Source of the DNA: Lysinibacillus fusiformis
Lineage (GTDB): Bacteria > Bacillota > Bacilli > Bacillales_A > Planococcaceae
Direction: 5' to 3'
Assembly: GCF_007362955.1 (NCBI RefSeq)
Contig: NZ_CP041696.1
Location: forward strand, 930,001 to 994,000
DNA length: 64,000 bases
Shown: piece by piece, positions 1-9,689 of the stretch
Layout: the number at the start of each line of letters is the position of its first letter
How positions within the stretch are numbered: position 1 is the first letter of the stretch
Made by a program: the position numbers and the translations under genes
Notes under the pieces: model-generated
The model's database searches: none
What the model was told of the DNA's origin: nothing
What the model saw: only the letters and a program-made list of their open reading frames with translations

Positions 1-50
1 TTTGTTTTTATTAATGATAGTATATCGGCATCATTGTAACACACTTCCGA

Positions 51-72
51 AACAAAATGTGAACATTTTGTT
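51..72 (-). terminator. Hairpin at the rocD 3' end
   Basis: Nine-base arms AACAAAATG and CATTTTGTT flank a 4-base loop and overlap the rocD stop codon. No clear U-tract follows on the minus strand, so termination is only a guess. Confidence 0.3.
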
Positions 73-1264
73 AAATTTTAAATACTTTTTCAATTTGAGC
101 AATTGACCAATCTAAATCTTCTTGTGAAATAACAAGTGGTGGCGCAAAACGAATAACTGTATCATGTGTTTCTTTACATAATAAACCTAATTCTTTTAGC
201 TTTTCACAGTATGGACGAGCTGATTCTGTTAACTCCATACCGATAAATAATCCACGACCACGAACTTCCTTGATAACAGGGTTATTAATATTTTGAAGCT
301 TTCCTTTGAAATATTCGCCAAGATTATGTGAACGCTCTGCTAGTTTTTCATCCAGTAATACTTTAATCGATGCAATCGAGACTGCACATGCTAAAGGATT
401 TCCACCGAATGTTGACCCATGTGAACCTGGGTTGAATACGCCTAAAATGTCTCGGTTTGCAGCAACACAAGAAATTGGGAATACACCGCCACCTAAAGCT
501 TTCCCTAAAATATACATATCCGGTTCAACGTTTTCCCAATCACATGCAAACATTTTACCTGTACGTGCTAGACCAGCTTGAATTTCATCAGCGATAAATA
601 ACACATTGTTTTCACGGCATAGCTCACGAGCAGCTTTTAAGAAACCTTCTGAAGGAATGACAATACCAGCTTCTCCTTGAATCGGTTCAATTAAGAATGC
701 AGCTGTATTTGGTGTAATAGCCGCTTTAAGCGCTTCTAAATTACCATAATCTACAAGTTTGACATTTGGAAGCATTGGACCGAAACCACGACGATACTCT
801 TCATCAGAAGATAAAGATACAGCAAGCATCGTACGACCATGGAAGTTACCATTACATGCAATAATTTCCGCTTTGCCGTCCTCTACCCCTTTTACATCGT
901 ATGCCCAGCGACGAGCCGCTTTAAACGCTGTTTCTACTGCTTCTGCACCAGTGTTCATCGGTAATACCATTTGTTTATTCGTTAATTTCCCAACAAGCTC
1001 ATACCACTCACCTAGGTTTTCACTATAGAATGCACGAGAAGTTAATGTTACTTTGTCAGCCTGTTCTTTTAACGCCGCGATGATTTTCGGATGTCTATGC
1101 CCCTGATTAACAGCTGAATATGCTGATAACATATCTAAATATTTGTTACCTTCTGGATCTGTTACCCATGCACCTTCAGCCTCCGCAATAACGATTGGCA
1201 GTGGATGATAGTTTGCAGCACCATAATTTTGCGTTTGTTCAATTACTAGTTGCGATTTTGTCAT
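71..1264 (-). CDS. rocD: Ornithine aminotransferase
   Basis: PLP-dependent class III aminotransferase that moves the delta-amino group of ornithine to 2-oxoglutarate, giving glutamate semialdehyde in arginine/ornithine catabolism. The 397-residue protein is the usual length for the family. The cofactor-binding NTGAEA motif is at residues 104-109, the DE pair that contacts the PLP ring is near 226-227, and the Schiff-base lysine is K255 in [10 protein letters not shown]. It lies 116 bases downstream of rocA on the same strand, so the two enzymes that turn ornithine into glutamate are probably co-transcribed. The start has an AAGGAGAG site. Related class III aminotransferases are possible, but the RocD-like N-terminus and the rocA neighbour make this assignment strong. 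Confidence 0.95.
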   Translation of the reverse strand: MTKSQLVIEQTQNYGAANYHPLPIVIAEAEGAWVTDPEGNKYLDMLSAYSAVNQGHRHPKIIAALKEQADKVTLTSRAFYSENLGEWYELVGKLTNKQMVLPMNTGAEAVETAFKAARRWAYDVKGVEDGKAEIIACNGNFHGRTMLAVSLSSDEEYRRGFGPMLPNVKLVDYGNLEALKAAITPNTAAFLIEPIQGEAGIVIPSEGFLKAARELCRENNVLFIADEIQAGLARTGKMFACDWENVEPDMYILGKALGGGVFPISCVAANRDILGVFNPGSHGSTFGGNPLACAVSIASIKVLLDEKLAERSHNLGEYFKGKLQNINNPVIKEVRGRGLFIGMELTESARPYCEKLKELGLLCKETHDTVIRFAPPLVISQEDLDWSIAQIEKVFKI

Positions 1265-1309
1265 ATAGTATTCTCTCCTTATACTTCATGATGAAATAGT
1301 TCTAAACAA

Positions 1310-1350
1310 GAGAGAGACAGGCTAAGTCTTTTTCGAAGCCCGTCTTTCTC
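1310..1350 (-). other. Hairpin between rocA and rocD
   Basis: Fourteen-base arms, GAGAGAGACAGGCT and AGCCCGTCTTTCTC, form a strong hairpin in the rocA-rocD spacer. The run after it on the minus strand is TTGTTTAG, a weak U-tract, so it may be a partial terminator or an RNA-processing and stability structure. Confidence 0.45.
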
Positions 1351-1380
1351 ATTAATATGGTCTCTTTATAACGTAAAAAT

Positions 1381-2925
1381 TTAAAGCATTTCTGAAGTCG
1401 TTTTAGCTTGCATATGAAGTTGTAAGTAGTCAGGGCCACCTGCTTTTGAGTCAGTACCTGACATATTAAAACCGCCAAATGGTTGGTAACCAACGATTGC
1501 ACCTGTACAACCACGGTTGAAGTATAAGTTACCCACATGGAAATCTTCACGCGCTTTTTCCAAGTTCATGCGGTTAGTTGTAATGACCGCACCCGTTAAG
1601 CCATACTCTGTATCGTTTGCAATTGCGATTGCTTCATCAAAATCTTTTGCTTTTGCAATGGCTACGACTGGTCCGAAAATTTCTTCTCTCATGATGCGCG
1701 CTGAAGGATCTACGTCTGCAAACACTGTTGGTTGAACGAAGTATCCAACTGAATCGTCTGCTGTACCACCTGAAACAAGGCGACCTTCATTTTTACCGAT
1801 TTCGATATACTCTGTAATTTTATTGAAAGCTGCTTGGTCAATAACTGTTGCCATAAAGTTGCTGTTGTCTGTTGGGTCACCCACTGTTAATGCATTTGTT
1901 AGCTCTTGTACACGATCAACAACAGTGTCATAAACATCTTCTACGATTACTGCACGAGAACAAGCTGAACATTTTTGACCTGAGAAGCCGAATGCTGATT
2001 TTACAATGGATTGTGCAGCAAGCTCTAAATCTGCTTCTTTATCGACTACAATCGTGTCTTTACCGCCCATTTCAGCGATTACACGTTTAATCCAAATTTG
2101 GCCGTCGTTATGTGTTGCCGCACGTTTGTTAATGCGTAAACCAACATCACGAGAACCTGTAAAGCTGATAAAACGTGTTTTCGGATGATCTACTAAGTAA
2201 TCACCAACTTCTGCACCTGAACCTGGTACATAGTTCACTGCACCTGCCGGAAGACCAGCTTGCTCTAATACTTCGATGAATTTATATGCCACAACAGGAG
2301 TTGTTGAAGCTGGTTTTAATAATACTGTGTTCCCTGTTACTAGAGCTGCAACAGTCGTACCTGCCATAATAGCAAACGGGAAGTTCCAAGGTGAAATAAC
2401 AATACCAATCCCTAAAGGAATGTAATCATAACGGTTGTATTCGCCTGGACGACTTTCTACAGGTTGGCCGTCTTTAATACGTAACATTTGGCGACCATAG
2501 TATTCTAAGAAATCGATTGCTTCTGCTGTATCAGCATCTGCTTCATTCCAAGGTTTACCTGCTTCTTTTGTTAATAATGCAGAGAATTCATGTTTACGAC
2601 GACGAATAATCGCTGCCGCTTTGAATAACACATCAGCACGAATAGCTGGATCTACTTTTTTCCATGTTTTAAACGTTTCATCTGCCACTTGCATTGCTTT
2701 TTCAGCTAATTCTTGGTTCGCCTTCGATACGCGACCAATCACTTCTGTTTTCTTTGCAGGGTTATAAGAAACAATTTTATCTTCTGTTGTAATTCGTTCC
2801 CCACCAATAATAAGTGGGTAATCTTGCCCTAAATAACCTTCTACTTTATTTAATGCTTCTAGATAAGCATTGTAATTCGCCTCTTGAGAAAAATCTGTAA
2901 ATGGTTCGTGTTTGTATGGAATCAT
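1381..2925 (-). CDS. rocA: 1-pyrroline-5-carboxylate dehydrogenase
   Basis: Oxidises 1-pyrroline-5-carboxylate (glutamate semialdehyde) to glutamate with NAD+, the step after RocD. The 514-residue aldehyde dehydrogenase has the SPWNFP motif near 178-183, the FTGSRDVG nucleotide-binding segment near 255-262, the general-base glutamate E285 in AEMGGKD and the catalytic C319 in SGQKCSAC. The reading frame runs 48 codons further upstream, but the ATG at 2925 has a GGGAGGA site at good spacing and gives the family's usual N-terminus. The upstream 150 bases carry two similar palindromes and a divergent RocR-like regulator, so induction by arginine, ornithine or proline is likely. Confidence 0.95.
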   Translation of the reverse strand: MIPYKHEPFTDFSQEANYNAYLEALNKVEGYLGQDYPLIIGGERITTEDKIVSYNPAKKTEVIGRVSKANQELAEKAMQVADETFKTWKKVDPAIRADVLFKAAAIIRRRKHEFSALLTKEAGKPWNEADADTAEAIDFLEYYGRQMLRIKDGQPVESRPGEYNRYDYIPLGIGIVISPWNFPFAIMAGTTVAALVTGNTVLLKPASTTPVVAYKFIEVLEQAGLPAGAVNYVPGSGAEVGDYLVDHPKTRFISFTGSRDVGLRINKRAATHNDGQIWIKRVIAEMGGKDTIVVDKEADLELAAQSIVKSAFGFSGQKCSACSRAVIVEDVYDTVVDRVQELTNALTVGDPTDNSNFMATVIDQAAFNKITEYIEIGKNEGRLVSGGTADDSVGYFVQPTVFADVDPSARIMREEIFGPVVAIAKAKDFDEAIAIANDTEYGLTGAVITTNRMNLEKAREDFHVGNLYFNRGCTGAIVGYQPFGGFNMSGTDSKAGGPDYLQLHMQAKTTSEML

Positions 2926-2977
2926 ACTAAAATCCTCCCTTTGTGAGATGTAAAAGTTTCGTGTGCAAAAAACATTG

Positions 2978-2996
2978 ACGCAAATTTTCTTTGCGT
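2978..2996. promoter_or_regulatory. Putative operator 1, rocA-rocR intergenic
   Basis: A 19-base inverted repeat, ACGCAAATTTTCTTTGCGT, with 7-base arms, 53 bases upstream of rocA. It matches a second palindrome 44 bases away in length and layout. B. subtilis RocR is known to act through paired palindromic upstream sites. Assignment to this regulator is inference. Confidence 0.5.
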
Positions 2997-3021
2997 ATAG
3001 AATATTCTTACACTTATAATA

Positions 3022-3040
3022 ATGCAAAATTTTGTTGCAT
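3022..3040. promoter_or_regulatory. Putative operator 2, rocA-rocR intergenic
   Basis: A 19-base sequence, ATGCAAAATTTTGTTGCAT, with arms ATGCAA and TTGCAT. It is the partner of the palindrome at 2978-2996, and the centre-to-centre distance is 44 bases, about four helical turns. It lies 35 bases upstream of the regulator start, so autoregulation is also possible. Confidence 0.5.
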
Positions 3041-3074
3041 ATTTCAAGTAAAAAATTTTTGAGGTGCAAATTTT

Positions 3075-4382
3075 ATGAAAAATTCAAAACCTTTACTACC
3101 TTTTTATGATTTTATTGCAACTAATGTATCCGTTGGTATCCATGCAATTGACGTGACTGGCAAAACAATTATCTACAATACAAAAATGAAAGAAATTGAG
3201 GGCTTTCATTTTGATGAATTAGCAGATCGTTCAATTATTGAACTGTTTTCTTTTCGTCAACATGAAAGTACTTTAATGCGTGTTTTACAAACGGGCATGA
3301 AAGAAATAAATGTAAAACAAACTTACTGGAATAAAAATGGACATGAAATCACGACTATCAATGATACATTTCCGCTTTTTGATGAAAAAAAATTAATAGG
3401 AGCTATCGAATTTGCACGTGATATTACATCACTCGAAAAATTAGTGTATCAGCCACTTCGCCGCTATGATGAACCTTTAACATTTGATATGATTACTGCC
3501 GTGTCAGAAACGATGAAGCAAATAATCGCTAATGCAAAAAAAGCCGCAGCCGTAAAATTACCCGTTTTACTAATTGGGGAATCTGGTACTGGAAAGGATT
3601 TAGTTGCAGAGGGAATTCACCATGCTGCGTCGCCCGATCCAGAGGCGTTTATAACACTATTTAGTCGACGTTCTGCGCAATCAGTTCTTGATAAAGTGAA
3701 AGAGCTTTTACAAGATGACAAGGGCTATACATTTTTCTTTGAACGTATTGACTTTTTAAGCCTGGACTTACAAGAACAATTATTAGCGTTATTACAGTCT
3801 CTTCCACCATCAAAATACATGTTGATTGGCAGCGTAGGCAGTGACCCGATTACATTAATCGCAGAGAAGAAACTTTCAAAATCGTTGTATTATTTTTTCG
3901 CAACAATGGCTATTACAATTCCCAATTTAACAGATCGAAAAGAAGATATTCTACCGTTTGTCGATGATTATTTTAGCAGACACCGCGAACGTTTTGCATC
4001 AAATGTGCTGGAGCTTGCACCTGATGTTCAGGCATTGTTCTTACAATATGATTGGCCTGGAAACCTGAAAGAGCTTGAGTTATTATTAGATGAAATTGTG
4101 TCATTTATGACAACGGAGACAACGGTTACCCATGATTTACTACCACTTCACTTCCGTTTTAAAGTACAGCAGCAAGACGCATCAGATCGCGAACCAGAGT
4201 TCTTTATGTTTCAGCAGCAAAATGATGTCATGCCGCTCGATGCTTATTTACGTGAAGCCGAATCCTATTATGTGCAAAATGTATTGAATTTATATGAAGG
4301 CAATATTACAAAAGCTGCTGGTGCGCTAGGTATGAGTCGGCAAAATCTACAATATCGACTACGAAAAATCAAGAACCAGTAG
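3075..4382 (+). CDS. RocR-like regulator with a degenerate sigma-54 activator domain
   Basis: A 435-residue protein with RocR-type architecture: PAS-like sensor domain (about 10-120), AAA+ domain (about 140-345) and C-terminal Fis-type helix-turn-helix (about 395-433). It is divergent from rocA and is the obvious candidate regulator of rocA-rocD. Walker A is intact (GESGTGKD, 168-175), but the GAFTGA loop that contacts sigma-54 is missing: residues about 190-215 read straight through without it. Walker B is changed from the usual LDE to FFERID (about 221-226). It probably binds DNA and senses a ligand but may not activate sigma-54 polymerase, so it could act as a repressor or through sigma-A, as TyrR-type relatives do. 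Stop at 4380-4382. Confidence 0.8.
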   Translation: MKNSKPLLPFYDFIATNVSVGIHAIDVTGKTIIYNTKMKEIEGFHFDELADRSIIELFSFRQHESTLMRVLQTGMKEINVKQTYWNKNGHEITTINDTFPLFDEKKLIGAIEFARDITSLEKLVYQPLRRYDEPLTFDMITAVSETMKQIIANAKKAAAVKLPVLLIGESGTGKDLVAEGIHHAASPDPEAFITLFSRRSAQSVLDKVKELLQDDKGYTFFFERIDFLSLDLQEQLLALLQSLPPSKYMLIGSVGSDPITLIAEKKLSKSLYYFFATMAITIPNLTDRKEDILPFVDDYFSRHRERFASNVLELAPDVQALFLQYDWPGNLKELELLLDEIVSFMTTETTVTHDLLPLHFRFKVQQQDASDREPEFFMFQQQNDVMPLDAYLREAESYYVQNVLNLYEGNITKAAGALGMSRQNLQYRLRKIKNQ

Positions 4383-4432
4383 CTTTAGTGTGAAGAGAAG
4401 GAGACAATTGTTAAGTCATTTAGCTTTTATTA

Positions 4433-6318
4433 ATCGAGTAGGAGGGAGTGATTAACTCCCGACCTCTCACACCACCGTACGTACCGTTCGGTATACGGCG
4501 GTTCAATTAAGAGGATAACGCAAAGTTTCATAACGAGCTAATAGACTTTTGAGCCCTCGGGAACCCCAATAGGAGTTTCCGAGGGTTCTGTCTAGTATCG
4601 GGCTTTTAGATATTCTCCAGTAACTTTTACGTGAGTTGCCCCATTCGTAAGCCTTTCCTTTCGAGGCGCCTAACCCTATGAGTTTTCTCACCTTGGTTCT
4701 TGGTAGCTTCCAATCCTTCCACGTACACATTCGAAGTCTTCTTCTGATCCACGAATCGAAGTTCCTGAAAACACTTGGCGTATCTGCCAATGCGAAGTAA
4801 CCGCACCACCCTATCAGGTATTGATTGAGTTCCTGGATACGATAATCCATCGAATAAGGTTTCTTCCTAGAGGTTATCTCTCGAATTTTGTTCTTCATCC
4901 GTTTCACGCTTTCTTTGGCGATGCGAACCTTTGGTTCTATACCATTAGTGAAACTGAATCCAAGAAACTTCCTTTTCCAAGGACGGTCTACTGCTGACTT
5001 ATTCAGGTTAACTTTCAACTTAAGTTTCCCTTCAATAAACCAAGTAACAGAGTTCATGACCCGATTGCCTGATTTCTTTGTTTTCACATAGATATTGCAG
5101 TCATCGGCGTATCTTACAAATTTATGACCTCTTTCCTCCAATTCCTTGTCCAGTTCATCAAGTACGATGTTGGAAAGCAGTGGACTTAGGGGACCTCCTT
5201 GCGGAGTACCTTCTTCACTAGTTGTCACGATACCATTTATCATGATGCCCGATTTCAAGTATTTACGGATTAACTTAAGCAGATGCTTATCTTCGATTCG
5301 TTTCGCAAGTACACCCATGAGCCTATCATGGTTCACCTTGTCGAAGAATTTCTCCAAGTCTATGTCCACTACCCAGCGATTCCCTTCCCGTATATATCCT
5401 TTTGCTTCCCTTATCGCTCCATGAGCGCTTCGATTTGGTCAAAACCCGTAACTATGGTCTGAAAAAGTCGGGTCATATAGAAAAGTTAACACTTGGGCAA
5501 TGGCTTGTTGAATAAAACGGTCTGTCACGGTAGGGATACCTAATAAACGCACACCACCTGCAGGTTTCGGGATTTCGACTCTGCGGACAGGCTGCGGTTC
5601 ATAAGTTCCCTGAAGAAGTTCCATTTTCATGGTTTCCCAGTGTTGTAGGATATGCTTACGTAGGTTTTGTACGGGCATTTCGTCGATACCGTGGCTCCCT
5701 TTATTACGCTCCACCCGTTTTAAGGCAGAGAGCAGATTTTCGCGTGACAGGATTCGTTCCATTAACATTGGTTACGCCTCTTTCCGTGAACAACAGTTCT
5801 TCTTATGTCAGTTCTGCTCCACCATCTTGAAGTCCCCCATGGGATTCACCATTTCCTCCTTCAAGCATGCCTTATCGGTTATCTGTGTTCTTTGCAGTTT
5901 ACTGAATGCCAAGATGTTGTTCTCTCTTAATTGTTCAGCCCTTCCCATCCTTCTCGAGTCAGAATGGTACTACGGCTTCTGCTGACTTCTGATTGTTCAG
6001 CTATTCATCACTGAATAGGTTACCAAGTGTACTTGGCGTACCAACCAGACCTCCCCAGGTAAGAACGTAGTCTTTCCCTCCATCTATCTGCTTCATTTAC
6101 TACATATCACCTTCGGCAGAAAGGGCTTCGTTTTGTTATGCAAACTCACCCAGTCGTACATAGCCTTCTATGAAGTTCGTGTTCCTCAGACCGGAGGTTT
6201 GCCGCTCGCTTCCTTCAGATTCCGCGTCACCGCGAACACCCTTGCGTTAAGCTAACTATTACTTCTGCCTTCACAGTTCGGGACTTGCACCCTATAGACT
6301 ACGCCCATGCTGGGCGCA
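4433..6318 (-). mobile_element. Group II intron copy 1 (class C-like), with broken ORF
   Basis: About 1.89 kb on the minus strand. The 5' end at 6318 reads TGCGCCCAGCATGGGCG, close to the GTGCGCC start of group II introns but lacking the first G. The 3' end at 4433 reads CTCCTACTCGAT. Domain V lies at about 4471-4504 (GAACCGCCGTA on the minus strand), immediately after the stop of the internal reverse transcriptase ORF at 4503-5768. The ORF has reverse-transcriptase and maturase domains but no HNH endonuclease, as in class C. It abuts copy 2 with no spacer. Confidence 0.85.
4503..5768 (-). pseudogene. ltrA: Group II intron reverse transcriptase/maturase, interrupted by one stop codon
   Basis: Intron-encoded protein of about 421 codons, the normal size for class C introns. 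The N-terminal part (5439-5768) carries RT blocks 0-2 with GVRLLGIPTVTDR. The C-terminal part holds the catalytic YADD motif (in FVRYADDCN), the RT palm with PQGGPLSPLLSNI, and the maturase X domain. The two parts are in the same frame and are separated only by a TGA at 5439-5441, where relatives have arginine (SYGF-stop-PNRSAHG), consistent with one CGA-to-TGA transition. No other lesion is visible. The loss may be recent, or a sequencing error; if real, the intron can move only with a maturase supplied in trans. Confidence 0.85.
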
Positions 6319-6971
6319 ATCGAGTAGGAGGGAGCGACTAACTCCCGTCCTCTCACACCACCGTACGTACGGATCCGTATACGGCGGTTCCATGAAGTCT
6401 GACGGACAGCGATTTTGTATCTCCCTGTCCGTTATGTTTTTCTGTCTCTCCTTGCCACTTATATCTTAGCCCTCTTAATGTGTCCTATGGAATTCACCAT
6501 TTCTTCCACTAAGTAAGTCCTTATTCGGATTGTCTGCTTCAACGTGCAAGTGAAATTCAAGTTTATTCCACACTCCTTCATGGTTCAGCCCTTCCCATTC
6601 TTTCTAAAAAAATGAATGGTACTATGACCTCTGCTGACTTCTGATGATTCAGCTACCTGTCACCAAGTAGGTTATGAAGGGTACTTCACATATTCATCAG
6701 ACCTCCCCGGGTAAGCACATGCACTTTCACACCATCTATCCGCCTCATTTACTTGATATGACCTTCGACAGAAAGGACTTTGTTTTGTTTGGCAAACTCA
6801 TCCAATCATACCTAGCCTTCTATGAGATTCGTGTTCCTCGGACCGGTGTTTTGCCGCCAGCTTCCTTCAGATTCCGCGTCACCACGGGCACCCTTGCTCT
6901 TGGCTAACCTCTACTTCTGTCTTCGGGGTTCGGGACTTACACCCTATAGTTCATGTGCATGCCGGGCGCAC
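6319..6971 (-). mobile_element. Group II intron copy 2, lacking an ORF
   Basis: About 653 bases on the minus strand. It begins GTGCGCCCGGCATG at 6971 and ends CTCCTACTCGAT at 6319, with domain V at about 6358-6391 that differs from copy 1 by only a few bases. The 5' ribozyme domains (about 6440-6971) match copy 1 in layout. No reverse transcriptase lies between them and domain V, so this is either an ORF-deleted derivative or a naturally ORF-less intron. It sits directly behind the yugI terminator, the target type known for class C introns, and copy 1 follows at its 3' boundary. Confidence 0.8.
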
Positions 6972-6976
6972 CAAAA

Positions 6977-7010
6977 AATGAGGATGCTTTCACATGAAAG
7001 CATCCTCATT
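6977..7010 (-). terminator. Terminator of yugI and group II intron target
   Basis: Perfect 15-base arms, AATGAGGATGCTTTC and its complement, with a 4-base ACAT loop, then TTTTTT on the minus strand. The intron starts two bases after this T-run. The hairpin begins four bases after the yugI stop codon. Confidence 0.9.
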
Positions 7011-7013
7011 TCT

Positions 7014-7391
7014 TTATTGTCCTGACTGTTCGATCCAGTCCTGTAATTTGTCTTTTAGAGAGTTAAAACCATTAGCATCTGACTCATCAACTCTGTCCTG
7101 CAATGATTTTCGCGGTGGTGCATCTTTTTTCCGTAACGTTGCTGGGCGTTCTTGTAAAGCTCGGATCGATAAACTAATTTTTTCGGCCGCTTCATCGATT
7201 TCAAGTACCTTTACTTCTACTTCTTGCCCAACTGCTAAAAATTCACTCACGTCTTTTACAAAGCCGTACGTAATTTCGGAAATATGCACAAGTCCTTGTG
7301 TTTCTTCATCAAGTGCTACAAATGCACCGTACGGTTGAATACCTGTAACTTTTCCGGTTAACACGTCTCCTAATTCATATTTTTTTACCAT
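7014..7391 (-). CDS. yugI: S1-domain RNA-binding protein, general stress protein 13 family
   Basis: A 125-residue protein with one S1 OB-fold domain at residues about 5-75. It has the typical GKVTGIQPYGAFV strand, GLVHISEI, and VKVLEID followed by ISLSIRAL. A charged, probably flexible tail follows. B. subtilis YugI/GSP13 is ribosome-associated and lies in the same yug neighbourhood as yugE and patB, which are also present here. Transcription ends at the strong hairpin immediately downstream, now occupied by group II introns. Confidence 0.9.
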   Translation of the reverse strand: MVKKYELGDVLTGKVTGIQPYGAFVALDEETQGLVHISEITYGFVKDVSEFLAVGQEVEVKVLEIDEAAEKISLSIRALQERPATLRKKDAPPRKSLQDRVDESDANGFNSLKDKLQDWIEQSGQ

Positions 7392-7479
7392 AACCTTTGC
7401 CCACTTTCTATATGTTTGCTACGTATATATCACGATAAATTATAACATAGGTAAATAAGTGGGGCAAAAAATCGTCCTA

Positions 7480-9117
7480 TCAATTAATTGCGGAAATTTT
7501 ATATTGAGATTCACCCATTTTATTTGTTACTGAATTAATTCTAAAAAGAATACTTTGTCCAAATATTTTCTGCTCCTCCGCTTTCACTGTAGCTTTAATG
7601 GTAATTGTTGCTCCTTTTGTCTCACTTAGCTCGGTAAAAATACGCATGTCACTAAATTGCGGTATATCTATTGTCTCAATATCATCCATTAACAGTAGCT
7701 GAGCTATTTTATAGTCCTGTTGAGATAACGCATAGATAAATAAGCTTACTACATTTAATGGTTGCAATGAGTTCAGCACCGTTGTATCTCCTGTTTTTTT
7801 ATAAGTGCTAAAAATCTGCTGTGCTGACTGTATCCAGTTATCATCTAATGTTACGACTGTTGCACCATTTTGTGTATTATTTTCAGGGTCATAGCGTTTT
7901 TTTAGTATGCCCATCCATACATCGTAAGTCGTTAGCTGTGAGAGCGTTAGTGACTCCCCTGTTTTCAGCTCACTCACTATCGTTTGTGCCGTTTCCTGCA
8001 TTGCCATACCAAATTCACCGTTGGCAACACGCATTATAAAATCTTTAGATTCTTTAGTTATTTGACCGTCTTTTGTGTGGGTAGGAAAAGATTGTGTACC
8101 TTTTAATAATGCAAGCCATGTATTTTCATATTCCCCCTTCAAGACCATATAATCTGGCGAATCAGTAACTGGATCAGCCATCAATGTTTGCTCGTACATC
8201 AGCAAAATAGACGCTGTTTCACTAGCAGTAAGTCGCAAATCACCGCCCACAAGCAAAGAGCCAGTTGCTAAATGCTTAAAATAACCGAATGTATCTGGAT
8301 GAATATTGTCCTTATAAGAGGAGGTTCGATTACCAAATATTGGATTCGGACGAAATTGACCGTTGCTTTGCAGCTCAATATATTGCTTATTTGCTGTGGC
8401 TATCAATTGTTTTAATTCTTTTGGAAATTGATTTGAATCGCTCATTAAAATTTTGCTATAGACTGTTAATTGTGTCGTATAATAACTTGCAATTTCATTC
8501 GCTGTATTTTCATAAAGTTGATAACGATCAAAGGAATCACCAAAGGATAAATGTTCATCAACACTATCATCTTCAAACATTTTAAAAATAGCACTTGGTG
8601 TCATTAAATAGTTCATCACACTCCACTCCATATTTTCAGTGAAATCACTATTTAGTATTTGACTCTCTGAAAATGCAGTTTTTGGTCTTTTTAATTGATT
8701 AAAACTACTTGCGGCCATCTGCACTCTCGTTAACTGATTAAACTCTTCCTCTGGCATATCAAGCTCTATACGCATTTCTTCACGTTTTTCTTCGTACTTT
8801 TTGGTAAAGTCCGCTAACCATTTATCATAATCAAGTGTTTGTTCGATTTCTGTTGTATGCACAGGAGTAGAAGGACCTATTATAATCGGTGTCACCAACA
8901 CACCCACTAAAAGCACACTTGCAATGCTCGCTACCCAAACAGATGGCTTTTGCCTTTTCTTGAGGTGTTTCTGTGGTGAGGACTCAATTTGCTTAGGTGG
9001 GGCGACTTCCTCTGCTTCGATTTGCGCGAATATATCTACTGGATCTAATTGGGGTTCCATGCGGTCGTATGATTTTTTCAAGAGCGCCATGCGTTTGTCA
9101 AATTGTTGCTCATCCAT
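7480..9117 (-). CDS. Membrane-anchored partner of the ECF sigma factor (putative anti-sigma factor)
   Basis: A 545-residue protein in the ECF sigma operon. A cytoplasmic stretch of about 58 residues comes first, with a basic segment before a single membrane helix (about 59-80). A roughly 465-residue extracytoplasmic part follows with no domain I recognise. This layout (short inner segment, one helix, large sensor) is typical of anti-sigma factors encoded after an ECF sigma gene. No zinc-binding HxxxCxxC is visible, so it is not a classical ZAS-type anti-sigma. The ATG at 9117 is preferred over an upstream TTG because GGAGGAAGGG lies at good spacing, and it overlaps the sigma stop as ATGGATGA. 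Function is inferred from position and topology only. Confidence 0.6.
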   Translation of the reverse strand: MDEQQFDKRMALLKKSYDRMEPQLDPVDIFAQIEAEEVAPPKQIESSPQKHLKKRQKPSVWVASIASVLLVGVLVTPIIIGPSTPVHTTEIEQTLDYDKWLADFTKKYEEKREEMRIELDMPEEEFNQLTRVQMAASSFNQLKRPKTAFSESQILNSDFTENMEWSVMNYLMTPSAIFKMFEDDSVDEHLSFGDSFDRYQLYENTANEIASYYTTQLTVYSKILMSDSNQFPKELKQLIATANKQYIELQSNGQFRPNPIFGNRTSSYKDNIHPDTFGYFKHLATGSLLVGGDLRLTASETASILLMYEQTLMADPVTDSPDYMVLKGEYENTWLALLKGTQSFPTHTKDGQITKESKDFIMRVANGEFGMAMQETAQTIVSELKTGESLTLSQLTTYDVWMGILKKRYDPENNTQNGATVVTLDDNWIQSAQQIFSTYKKTGDTTVLNSLQPLNVVSLFIYALSQQDYKIAQLLLMDDIETIDIPQFSDMRIFTELSETKGATITIKATVKAEEQKIFGQSILFRINSVTNKMGESQYKISAIN

Positions 9118-9658
9118 TTTCAACAATCCCTTCCTCCATCAAAACTACTTTGAGTTTTTCTTTTGCACGTAAAATACGAACTTTTACTGTTGATAACGAA
9201 ATGCCGAGCACCTCAGCAATTTCCTCGTACTTCAGTTCGTGAAAGTAGAATAATACAAGCGGATAACGATATTTTTCATCGAGTGTTTGAATGGCGTTAT
9301 GTAATAGTCTGTCTTCCTCAAAATTAAGGACCTGCCTTTCTGCTGAAGCACTAGGAATATGTTGCAGTGTGCTCAGCAAGTCCTCTTTTGCTTGCTGCCG
9401 TTGTTCCTTTCGATAATAATCACGTGTCGCATTAAGTGTAATTTTATAGAGCCATGTGGTAAAACGATCGTGCTTAAATTGATGCAAAAAGCGATATAAC
9501 TTTACAAATACCTCCTGTGAAACATCTGCTAAATCACTGCTATGTACACCACATTGAAAGGCGAATTTTTCAACTGTTCGCCGGTGAATACGAATTAGTT
9601 CAATATAGGCTTCTTTATCGCCTTGCTGTGCCTGTTCAATTAATTCAGATTCAGTCAC
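9110..9658 (-). CDS. ECF-subfamily RNA polymerase sigma factor
   Basis: A 182-residue sigma-70 family protein of group 4. Region 2 spans about 20-90, with DVSQEVFVKLYRF for core binding and WLYKITLNATRDYYRK for -10 recognition. Region 4 spans about 120-172, with the helix-turn-helix YEEIAEVLGISLSTVKVR. Regions 1 and 3 are absent, as expected. It is co-transcribed with the overlapping membrane protein gene downstream, which is probably its anti-sigma partner. The upstream sequence contains a possible autoregulated ECF promoter. The start is GTG at 9658, with a G-rich site (AAGGGGGGAG) before it. Confidence 0.9.
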   Translation of the reverse strand: MTESELIEQAQQGDKEAYIELIRIHRRTVEKFAFQCGVHSSDLADVSQEVFVKLYRFLHQFKHDRFTTWLYKITLNATRDYYRKEQRQQAKEDLLSTLQHIPSASAERQVLNFEEDRLLHNAIQTLDEKYRYPLVLFYFHELKYEEIAEVLGISLSTVKVRILRAKEKLKVVLMEEGIVENG

Positions 9659-9689
9659 TGTTCTCCCCCCTTATTCGCTTTGTGTGTAT

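Noticed and set aside
2926..3069. 48-codon N-terminal extension of rocA
   Set aside because: It spans the palindromic operators and promoter region, and the ATG at 2925 has a strong GGGAGGA site.
6674..7025. Overlapping plus-strand frames in the group II intron
   Set aside because: They are antisense to conserved ribozyme domains and lack start signals.
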